A stretch of 39,940 bases of DNA from an uncultured Clostridia bacterium (GTDB taxonomy: Bacteria > Bacillota > Clostridia > Saccharofermentanales > Saccharofermentanaceae). Positions 33,677 through 39,940 of this stretch are shown here, piece by piece. How positions within the stretch are numbered: the stretch's first letter is position 1; every line of letters starts with the position of its first letter. The stretch spans positions 1 to 39,940 of the forward strand of contig CALEFT010000006.1 in assembly GCA_937876985.1 (NCBI GenBank). Direction: 5' to 3'. The position numbers and the translations under genes were made by a program. Under the pieces are notes generated by a model, which ran no database searches, was not told where the DNA came from, and was given only the letters and a program-made list of their open reading frames with translations.

Positions 33677-34108
33677 ATGAATCAAGGACGTGTGATGGGA
33701 ATAGATTTTGGTATGAGGCATATTGGTGTTGCTTTGTCTGACGTGTTACGAATTACGGCAAATGGATATGAGACTGTTAATTGGAACGGTGTTGATGTTG
33801 ATAAGCCGGTAGAAAGAATTGCACAGATTGTAAAGGAGATGGATGTTAAGGAGATTGTTCTTGGCAAGCCATCGAGGACTGACGGAACTGAAAGTGAGTC
33901 GGAGAGAAAGGCGATGCTTTTCGCGAAGGAGATAGAGGAGGCAACTTCGATTAAGCCTAGTATGCGAGATGAGAGATATACTACAGTGATTGCGTCGAGG
34001 ATGCTTCATGAGAATAATATTAAGGCGAAGAAACAGAAGGCGATAATCGACCAGGTGGCTGCGGAGATTATTCTTAGGGAGTATTTGGAGCAGGGCAGAA
34101 TGTTCTGA
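33677..34108 (+). CDS. ruvX: Holliday junction resolvase-like protein RuvX (YqgF)
   Basis: 143-residue RNase H-fold protein linked to Holliday junction cleavage and, in some bacteria, to 16S pre-rRNA 5' processing. GIDFGMRHIGVALSD holds the first catalytic Asp. VLGKPSRTDGTESE, DERYTTVIASRML and the final DQVAAEIILREYLEQ supply the rest. GGAGG precedes the ATG. GATGCTTTTCGCGAAGG lies within the coding sequence near 33913. Confidence 0.95.
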   Translation: MNQGRVMGIDFGMRHIGVALSDVLRITANGYETVNWNGVDVDKPVERIAQIVKEMDVKEIVLGKPSRTDGTESESERKAMLFAKEIEEATSIKPSMRDERYTTVIASRMLHENNIKAKKQKAIIDQVAAEIILREYLEQGRMF

Positions 34109-34140
34109 GTTTGGTGCGAGCATTATTGGCTAATAGATGG

Positions 34141-34146
34141 TATAAT
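34141..34146 (+). promoter_or_regulatory. -10 box of the DUF1292 genes
   Basis: TATAAT lies 30 bases before the DUF1292 start. No convincing -35. Confidence 0.35.
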
Positions 34147-34176
34147 AGATTAGATTTTTTATGGAGGTGAGCTACA

Positions 34177-34539
34177 ATGGCTGACGAGAATTTTAAGATG
34201 AATGAAGATTGTGATATGGACTGCGACAACTGTGATTCTTGCGAGGGTTGCGAAGGTTGCGAGTCGATTGATAAGGATAGCATCGTAACTTTGGTTGACG
34301 AGGAGACAGGTGAGAGCTTCGAGTTTGCTATTGTTGATGAATTTGATTTTAACGATAAGAAGTACTGTGTTCTTATTACTTTGGATCAGGAGCCAGAGAT
34401 GGTTATTTGCGAAGAATGTGAGAATGAGGCTGGCGAGATTGAGGTTCTTTCTCTAAGTGAGGAAGAAGAGGACGCTATTTACGATTATTACGATAGCCTT
34501 TTCGACGACGAAGACGATGAAGACGACGCAGAAGAGTAA
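34177..34539 (+). CDS. DUF1292 protein with an N-terminal cysteine cluster
   Basis: 120-residue acidic protein. Residues about 35-105 are the DUF1292 (YrzB) domain (IVTLVDEETGESFEFAIVDEFDFNDKKYCVLITL). The N-terminus is unusual: Cys12, 16, 19, 22, 25 and 28, spaced by three and then by two residues and mixed with Asp and Glu, which could bind metal. The C-terminus is Asp/Glu-rich. The function of DUF1292 is unknown; it follows ruvX as in Bacillus. GGAGGTGA precedes the ATG. The last 23 bases are shared with the next gene in another frame. Confidence 0.9.
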   Translation: MADENFKMNEDCDMDCDNCDSCEGCEGCESIDKDSIVTLVDEETGESFEFAIVDEFDFNDKKYCVLITLDQEPEMVICEECENEAGEIEVLSLSEEEEDAIYDYYDSLFDDEDDEDDAEE

Positions 34540-34948
34540 GTTCTCGAAGTTCTTAAGTAAGTTCAAGGTTGATAATAACTATAACAAGCAGCGCACTGAT
34601 GAAGATGATTTGATTGTAATTAGTGATGTTACAAGTGGAAGAGAGTTCTACTTGGCGGTTATAGATACTTTTGTGATGTCACAAAATGAATATGTTGTTA
34701 TGCACAATTACGAGCCAGACGATGGCAATCACGCTAAGCCTGAGCTCGTTATTATGCGTACCGAATATTCTGAGAAAACAGGGCAGGTATTCTATTCGAT
34801 TAAGGATAGTTTTGAACTTGAGGCGGCGTTTACTGCTTTTATTAGGCGTTTTTATGAGAACGAGCAGAAGAACAGAAGTAGGAAGAACGCATTCCTATAT
34901 ACTCATCCTGAGGATATGTCCTATTCAAGTGGTCCGAAGATGGGCTAA
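34517..34948 (+). CDS. Second DUF1292-like protein, overlapping the first
   Basis: 143-residue protein. Its core (DDLIVISDVTSGREFYLAVIDTFVMSQNEYVVMHNY) has the same pattern as the upstream DUF1292 domain, so it is probably a diverged paralogue. It adds a basic N-terminus (MKTTQKSKFSKFLSKFK) and a longer C-terminus. The likely ATG lies inside the acidic tail of the upstream gene; no good SD is seen, so coupling is likely. The frame is open 20 codons further up, but only as a shadow of the first gene. Confidence 0.75.
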   Translation: MKTTQKSKFSKFLSKFKVDNNYNKQRTDEDDLIVISDVTSGREFYLAVIDTFVMSQNEYVVMHNYEPDDGNHAKPELVIMRTEYSEKTGQVFYSIKDSFELEAAFTAFIRRFYENEQKNRSRKNAFLYTHPEDMSYSSGPKMG

Positions 34949-34983
34949 ATTTTGTGATTTTATGCCAACTTAACATTGGAGAG

Positions 34984-35985
34984 ATGATGGAAGTTACAAA
35001 TAACGGCAGGAAAATTGAATATGTTTTGCCTTTTCTAACGACAATTAGTGCGATTTGTCTTATGCTTTTTTCGCAGTTTGTAATTGCTGCTATATTTGTC
35101 GGCTTTGATATAGATTATGATGTCTATAATGGCACGTTTAGCTTTGCATATTCGCTTATTTGTATTCCTCTGCTCTTGTTCCAGATTCGAATTGCCAAGA
35201 AGCTTTACGCTGACAATAAGTCTGGCGTTCTTCGCGACAAAATGACTAGTGCGCAGTATCTGCCGATTGTTGTAATTGCTTTGGGCGTTATCGGCATGGT
35301 CACAATCTATATGGTCGTTGTCGCGTATTTGTCTGAACTAACAGAGGTGGTCGAGGAAGAAATGGAGAAGTATTCCGAGACAGTAGACCGCTTCAGCACC
35401 ATCTCGAAAAGCAGCATCCCTACAATCGACAACATTTTGTATTACATTTCTACTTTTATCATGGTGCCTATAATGGAAGAATTAGTTTTCCGTGGCATTA
35501 TTCTTGGAGAAATGCTTAAGAAGTATAAGCCTTGGATTGCGATATTGTATTCTGCTTTGGTCTTTGGTCTAATGCACGGAATCTCTGTACAGATTGGATA
35601 TGCACTACTTGCAGGTGTAATATTCGGTTTTGTTTATTGGGCTACTCGTAGTATTTATTCGACTATTGCGATGCATGCTATTTTCAATTTCTTTGGTGGT
35701 ACGTTGACATATATTCTCGAAGACTTTGGAGTAAGTGAAGAGATAATTAATACGGTGCTTATGCACATTAATTCCTTCTGTATCCTTATGTTGGCTCCGA
35801 TGATAATCATGTTTATTATTCTATATCTTGAACGAAAGAGAATAGATTTTGGCGATGATAAGCTTCTTGGTGGTACAATAAAGTTTGTAAAAGGAGATGA
35901 TTTTACAAATAGTCAAGAAGGTACTAGTAGTTACGATATAAGTAACGATAACGGTGACGATAGTGGTGACGAGGTGGATAGCTAA
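34984..35985 (+). CDS. CPBP family intramembrane metalloprotease
   Basis: Membrane protein of about 333 residues, with eight or so hydrophobic segments. The CPBP (CAAX protease and bacteriocin-processing) motifs are clear: EELVFRG, FGLMHG and HAIFNFFGG, which supply the Glu, His and His/Asn of the active site. Family members process or degrade membrane proteins, or give bacteriocin self-protection; the substrate here is unknown. The start is uncertain: ATG at 34984 or 34987, close to GGAGAG, or GTG at 34954. The stop overlaps the next start (TAATG), so protease and surface protein are made together. Confidence 0.88.
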   Translation: MMEVTNNGRKIEYVLPFLTTISAICLMLFSQFVIAAIFVGFDIDYDVYNGTFSFAYSLICIPLLLFQIRIAKKLYADNKSGVLRDKMTSAQYLPIVVIALGVIGMVTIYMVVVAYLSELTEVVEEEMEKYSETVDRFSTISKSSIPTIDNILYYISTFIMVPIMEELVFRGIILGEMLKKYKPWIAILYSALVFGLMHGISVQIGYALLAGVIFGFVYWATRSIYSTIAMHAIFNFFGGTLTYILEDFGVSEEIINTVLMHINSFCILMLAPMIIMFIILYLERKRIDFGDDKLLGGTIKFVKGDDFTNSQEGTSSYDISNDNGDDSGDEVDS

Positions 35986-38900
35986 TGAGATGGTTTGATG
36001 CTTTGTTTAAGCTTTCTAATGATCATGTTCGTTTCAAAAAAAGACGACTTGTCGTCTTCCTCATTACGTTGCTTATAATTAGTATGCTCTCTCTCGGCGT
36101 TCTTGGTACTCTAGGAATTTTTGGTACTGGTGCCGAGCTTTGTATGATCAAAATACAGGATTCTAACACGCCACTTCAGACAATGTCTGGATACGGAATC
36201 AATCTTGATTATATTCCTGACGTGAATATCATAAATGATCCATCATTCGAAAACAGCATTGACTACGAGATGCTTTCTGTCGCAGATAGCTCTGACAACA
36301 CTGTGTTTTTCGATACAGAGGCAGTTAGAACTAATGGTGTAAATCTTGATAACGTAATTGGAAGCGACATGACAATCTTATCAATTGACGAAAATGGCGT
36401 TATGTCCACCTCGCTTCAAGCAAGCGTAAGCGGTTATAGTCAGGCTCGCTTTGGTTCGTTTTCACAGCTCGCTGACGAGAACTGGCTCTGGTCTCAGTCG
36501 GAAGTAATCGATATTGAGTATATAGATAACAGCGTCGTTGCGCTTAGTAGGGATGGTAAAATCTTCACCGATATCACTAACGGCCAGCTTTCTAAGGTGT
36601 ATGGCGACGAAGAGACGTTCTTTACGCACATTGCGCGTTCTGAGAATGCAATTAACGCAATTACTTCAAGAGGCGACATATACGTTTCTGTCGATGGAAA
36701 GACCTTTTCTTTGCAGGCTAGTGCAACTAGCGAGCCTTCTTATGAGGATGTCCTTGCATCTGACAGCGTGACCGTCACTTCTTTTGCTGCTTGTAACAAC
36801 ACTCAAATTGCAGTTCTTTCCGACGGCTCATACATGGTTTGCACAGGCTCAAATATGACCTACAGCACACAAATGTATTCGCAAAGCGTAAGCTTCGTCA
36901 CAGCGACTAACACTACAATCTATATAGCTCTTGAAGACGGCAGCGTGTACGAGTCGATGAACGGCCTTGTTTATTCCTATAACGAAGAGATTTCCGACAT
37001 TATTAGCGAAGTATACGCATCCAATAGTCGTTTTAGCATTATCTCTACCTCGAAAAGCGAGCTTTCTTTCTATCTTGAGACAGGAGAGCTTTTCGTTATT
37101 GGCAAAAATGCCACAGATGGTACATATGTAAACGAATACGATGTGTCCGTTTCCTTGTCGGATGTCGTCATATTAGAGAACAACTCAATAATTCTCGTAG
37201 ACCAATTCGGGATATGTTATCTGCTCAACAGAGATACGAACGAATCGGCTATCCTAACAAATCAAGGATCTGAAGTTACAAGACTTTTTGCTGCGCCCAA
37301 TAACAAAGTGATTGCTAGGCGCAACTATTCTTTGTCAACGAGTAGCATTTATGTGGCACTAGAAATCGACCAGACAATTGGCGAGCAACAGGTTCATTCA
37401 GGCGACATATGTTACTTAAACTTCGTTAACGAGAATACTTGCTGGGAAGTATATGGTGAGGATTCATTACTAGGATATGTTAACGAAGGTAGTGATGCTA
37501 CAAGCGAAAGTGGAAATGCGGAAACAAGTGCACGCTTGATTGGTGCTTCCAACGGGATTCATTTTATATCACAACAGTTAGATGGAACGGGCGCAGACCT
37601 TTTCACAGAAGATAGCTTCTTGCGAATTGAATTGTCGCTAAGACAGAACCATATCCAAGATGGAGTCGTAAAGGTATGGCTCTCTTGTGAAGACTTCGAT
37701 GACATTGGCTTCGTTATCGAGAATTGCTCAGACAAGATGACTTCATATTCTAATGTCTTTGCTGTTAACTCACAGATGCTTAATGCGACAAGTCCAATTC
37801 GACTTAACATCGCATTCGAGGGACAAGGCGAGCTTTTTGTAGATTCTGTTTATCTTGGATTAGATAGATATTCATCAGATAATTCTTTGATTCCTGATGC
37901 TTTTAGAGAGGGACTGATTAGTACAAGACCGAGTGCGATTAGGCTCAACAATCTTGATTTTGGACGAGATGGAGCAGGAAATGATACGATTTACGAGGTT
38001 GGAACACTAGTCGAAGCAGGAAAGTCTCTCGAAGAGAGTCTTGGGCTAGTTCGAGATTGCCAAAGTAACCCTTGGCTTGTGCTTAGCGCGAATACTGATG
38101 CGGCTACGGTCAATGTGCTGCTTGAATACCTATGCGGTTCGGTGTCGAGTGAATATGGAAAACTTCGTACTGATAATGGTACGGCACTTCCTTGGGGACG
38201 TCAGTTTGAGACTATCTATATCGAGATAAATGATGCTGGCGGAAATTTCTCAAGCGACATACAGCGAAGCAGTTACGTGAATTATGTAATTGGGTTGATT
38301 AGTCAGTCGGAATATTATTTGGAGATAAAGGATAGGCTTGTTCTATTAGACGGAATGCACTATGAAGGCGGAGTGATGCTCTCTGGAGCAGACCACCATT
38401 GTAGTGATTTGGGACTTATTTTGTCTTCGCTTTCCGAGATGAACATGCAATATGCGGAAGCAAACTATTCCTCGCCACGAGTTCCTGGAGAATATGGAAA
38501 TGCAGGTGAATACATTCGTTCGGCGACTTTTGCGCAAATGATGAATTCTGAGCTTACTGATGACGAAGCAATTCTTACAGTATCTGCTGGACAGTGGGCG
38601 ACAGCATTCCTAAGCAGCGAGAGCTATTATACGGCGATGACCTTGATAAATATTGAGGCTTCACACTATCCGGCAAGCTATGAAGACGGCTTCGGATTTG
38701 TTGTCGAAGGCAGAACTACAGTTCAGCGAGAAGTATTTGCAAACAATGAACAGACAAAACTTAACGTGCTTGGAATCCTAGATGTTATAAGAGGCAGTAA
38801 TAGAATTGCTTCTGAGGTCTCGATGCCACTTAGTAGTGACCCTGATTTTGATCCGGAACTAGTTCTTTCTGAGTTTAATCAGAACGTCGGAGTATATCTG

Positions 38901-39116
38901 TTCGAGAATAGCACTGCATACACCTTAATTGTTACAAATCCAAGTAGCGAGCAGCAACAATTTGCAATGGACGGTATTGATTTGTCCCTAAATGGAGCAG
39001 TGCTCGAGAGATATTCTGCTTCAGGAGAATTAATCCGAACAACTGAATTAACAAATAGAATCCGCAGACATACTTTGCAAGCTGGAGAGATAATGATTGT
39101 TGTCGTGAATAAATAA
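35985..39116 (+). CDS. Large membrane-anchored extracellular protein (propeller-like and glycosidase-like regions)
   Basis: 1043-residue protein I cannot assign. A cytoplasmic stretch ends in FKKRR, followed by one membrane helix (about 22-46), so nearly all of it is outside. Residues about 150-460 repeat a beta pattern of the kind VVALSRDGKIF, INAITSRGDIYVSVDGKTF, IAVLSDGSYMVC, IYIALEDGSVYES, ELSFYLETGELFVIG, as in beta-propellers. Residues about 490-640 look like a beta-sandwich. Residues about 640-940 recall a GH51/GH39-like barrel (RPSAIRLNNLDFG, WGRQFETIYIEINDAGGNF), but the usual GNE acid/base reads IND. A beta-sandwich ends it. Function unknown, possibly carbohydrate binding. It is coupled to the CPBP gene by TAATG. 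Confidence 0.8.
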   Translation: MRWFDALFKLSNDHVRFKKRRLVVFLITLLIISMLSLGVLGTLGIFGTGAELCMIKIQDSNTPLQTMSGYGINLDYIPDVNIINDPSFENSIDYEMLSVADSSDNTVFFDTEAVRTNGVNLDNVIGSDMTILSIDENGVMSTSLQASVSGYSQARFGSFSQLADENWLWSQSEVIDIEYIDNSVVALSRDGKIFTDITNGQLSKVYGDEETFFTHIARSENAINAITSRGDIYVSVDGKTFSLQASATSEPSYEDVLASDSVTVTSFAACNNTQIAVLSDGSYMVCTGSNMTYSTQMYSQSVSFVTATNTTIYIALEDGSVYESMNGLVYSYNEEISDIISEVYASNSRFSIISTSKSELSFYLETGELFVIGKNATDGTYVNEYDVSVSLSDVVILENNSIILVDQFGICYLLNRDTNESAILTNQGSEVTRLFAAPNNKVIARRNYSLSTSSIYVALEIDQTIGEQQVHSGDICYLNFVNENTCWEVYGEDSLLGYVNEGSDATSESGNAETSARLIGASNGIHFISQQLDGTGADLFTEDSFLRIELSLRQNHIQDGVVKVWLSCEDFDDIGFVIENCSDKMTSYSNVFAVNSQMLNATSPIRLNIAFEGQGELFVDSVYLGLDRYSSDNSLIPDAFREGLISTRPSAIRLNNLDFGRDGAGNDTIYEVGTLVEAGKSLEESLGLVRDCQSNPWLVLSANTDAATVNVLLEYLCGSVSSEYGKLRTDNGTALPWGRQFETIYIEINDAGGNFSSDIQRSSYVNYVIGLISQSEYYLEIKDRLVLLDGMHYEGGVMLSGADHHCSDLGLILSSLSEMNMQYAEANYSSPRVPGEYGNAGEYIRSATFAQMMNSELTDDEAILTVSAGQWATAFLSSESYYTAMTLINIEASHYPASYEDGFGFVVEGRTTVQREVFANNEQTKLNVLGILDVIRGSNRIASEVSMPLSSDPDFDPELVLSEFNQNVGVYLFENSTAYTLIVTNPSSEQQQFAMDGIDLSLNGAVLERYSASGELIRTTELTNRIRRHTLQAGEIMIVVVNK

Positions 39117-39248
39117 TGTTTATGTGTGGCGCTGATGTGCGCTGATGTCGCGCTGAGTTATTGTGTTGTCAGCAGGAAACGCAGCAAGAGGTTCATCAAA
39201 ACAGGGTCTCCTGGGTGAACTTTCTGCTGAAAAAGAATTGGGCGATGC

Positions 39249-39426
39249 TTGTCAACAAATCTGTCAACAGATTAGCCCGATTTTGTTGGCAAAACTGTTG
39301 ACGGAGCCCTTGTCAACAAATCTGTCAACAGATTAGCCCGTTTTTGTTGACGAAACTGTTGACGGAGCCTTTGTCAACAAATCTGTCAACAGATTAGCCC
39401 ATACATTTTCTACCGTTTCATCTACC
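39249..39426 (+). repeat. Tandem array of 61-bp units carrying the 52-bp structured element (GTCAAC/GTTGAC type)
   Basis: Units start at 39249, 39310 and 39371 (period 61). The first two hold complete elements (39251-39302 and 39312-39363): GTCAAC, 6, GTCAAC, 16, GTTGAC, 6, GTTGAC, joined by GGAGCC(C/T)TT. Copy 1 has one GTTGGC. The third unit keeps the left half (GTCAAC pair, 39373-39390), then switches to the TCTACC-type right half of E1/E2 (39409-39426), so it is a hybrid. Neither half of that hybrid pairs with the other. The array lies in the 3' region of the 1043-residue gene, before its terminator. Confidence 0.85.
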
Positions 39427-39491
39427 AGTGAACATCAACAGCCATAACTCAGGTTTTGAAGCGAATCTGATTTCAATTACAAGCTTATGTC

Positions 39492-39521
39492 GCATACATA
39501 AGACATTTATGTATGCTTTTT
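39492..39521 (+). terminator. Terminator after the large surface protein and repeat array
   Basis: A perfect 10-bp stem (GCATACATAA at 39492-39501, complement at 39507-39516) with a 5-base loop and five T residues. Because it lies beyond the array, the repeats should be transcribed as 3' UTR. The 39117-39681 gap has no credible gene. Confidence 0.85.
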
Positions 39522-39544
39522 GCTATTCCCATAAAAACAAAGCA

Positions 39545-39578
39545 AATAGAAAATCCGCCTGGTTATAAACCAGACGGA
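39545..39578 (-). terminator. Terminator of the minus-strand gene at the right edge
   Basis: TCCGCCTGGTT and AACCAGACGGA (39554-39564, 39568-39578) pair at 10 of 11 positions around ATA. On the minus strand a T-rich run (TTTTCTATTTG) follows. Confidence 0.75.
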
Positions 39579-39681
39579 CTTCCGTTCCATTCCTCTATCC
39601 CATTTCTATACTTTTCGTATAGCAACATTTGTATTATACAACATCTAGTGTCTTAGTGCGAATTTATTTTTGTACAAGTGA

Positions 39682-39940
39682 TTAAGCAACATCTACTACA
39701 ACATTAGTTCTTACAGTTGGTTCTTCAACATGGATTCCGCCAGGACCAATGTCTACTACTTCTCCTCTGTCACTGTCTTCTACATGTATTCCGCCTATGC
39801 CGATGTCAACGATGTCGCCACCTTCGCTGTCTTCAACGTGTATTCCATCCGCGCCGATGTGAACATTAACACCATCTGCATTTATCTCTAATCCACCATT
39901 TTCTAGCGACTCGAAGCTAACACCTTCGGCTTCTAAAGCC
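39682..39940 (-). CDS. C-terminal part of a protein with 18-residue beta repeats (5' end cut off)
   Basis: The frame enters from the right edge and ends at TAA (39684-39682), giving 86 residues. It shows about three copies of an 18-residue unit: GADGIHVEDSEGGDIVDI, GIGGIHVEDSDRGEVVDI, GPGGIHVEEPT. The regular Gly-Gly-Ile-His-Val and Val-Asp-Ile-Gly pattern suggests a stacked beta-solenoid of the kind seen in DUF4097-like or bactofilin-like proteins; which one cannot be decided from the fragment. Its terminator is at 39545. Confidence 0.75.
   Translation of the reverse strand, partial: ALEAEGVSFESLENGGLEINADGVNVHIGADGIHVEDSEGGDIVDIGIGGIHVEDSDRGEVVDIGPGGIHVEEPTVRTNVVVDVA

Noticed and set aside
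39251..39363. Integron attC sites
   Set aside because: The nested box layout is similar, but the hexamers do not match RYYYAAC/GTTRRRY, the inner and outer boxes are identical and there are no cassette genes or integrase in the window.
39249..39426. CRISPR-like array
   Set aside because: Only two full units and a half, no unique spacers of constant length between repeats, and each unit is itself an inverted structure. No cas genes nearby.

Overview
The window looks like a housekeeping-gene-rich segment of a low-to-mid GC, Gram-positive-type anaerobe of the Bacillota, most likely class Clostridia. The evidence is the gene content: MreB, a Rho with a huge low-complexity insert, an IreB/RuvX/DUF1292 cluster, the GGGtGRT/NifU-like pair, and an rpsF-ssb-rpsR-rplI-dnaB-tilS-hpt-ftsH-rnr run. 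SD sequences are strong, -10 boxes are TATAAT-like and lysine is mostly AAG. A lipoprotein GH10 xylanase suggests a fibre-degrading gut or rumen habitat. The genus cannot be named from the sequence.

Layout: 1-773 truncated mreB (minus strand). 1170-3638 leuS. 4014-6624 rho and rpmE. 6800-8035 CLC-type halide (possibly fluoride) transporter. 8155-9735 xylanase. 9980-11999 ABC-2 type ATPase/permease pair. 12177-13007 DUF1295-like membrane protein. 13208-14401 AAA_14/DUF4143 ATPase with foreign-looking codon use. 14632-16340 (minus) a NifU-like protein and a GGGtGRT protein. 16590-17639 unknown membrane-anchored protein. 17704-20688 prfA and a Sua5 protein fused to a degenerate LMW-phosphatase domain. 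21001-22100 rpsF-ssb-rpsR. 22232-28683 rplI, dnaB, tilS, hpt, ftsH, the last four tightly coupled. 28862-30877 rnr. 30938-31453 small lipoprotein. 31509-31760 (minus) HPr-like protein without the active-site His. 31833-34948 mtaB, ireB, ruvX and two overlapping DUF1292-like genes. 34984-39116 a CPBP protease coupled to a 1043-residue surface protein. 39117-39681 non-coding repeats. 39682-39940 (minus) the C-terminal end of a repeat-rich protein.

Most genes serve translation and its quality (leuS, rpmE, prfA, tsaC, rpsF, rpsR, rplI, tilS, mtaB), replication and repair (ssb, dnaB, ruvX), RNA turnover and termination (rho, rnr) and membrane proteostasis (ftsH, CPBP).

Three things are not explained by ordinary genes. 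First, a 52-bp structured element occurs at 3829, 9779 and in tandem at 39251-39426. Its geometry is constant, but its paired hexamers change together (GGTAGA/TCTACC versus GTCAAC/GTTGAC). Second, an over-represented octamer, GCTTTTCG, lies in a longer consensus GATGCTTTTCGAGAGGGG and occurs about 22 times across genes and spacers. Third, there are several probable pseudo-enzyme or fusion proteins: Sua5 with a dead phosphatase domain, a His-less HPr, and DnaB with an SSB-like acidic tail. No tRNA, rRNA, CRISPR array, transposase or prophage was seen.
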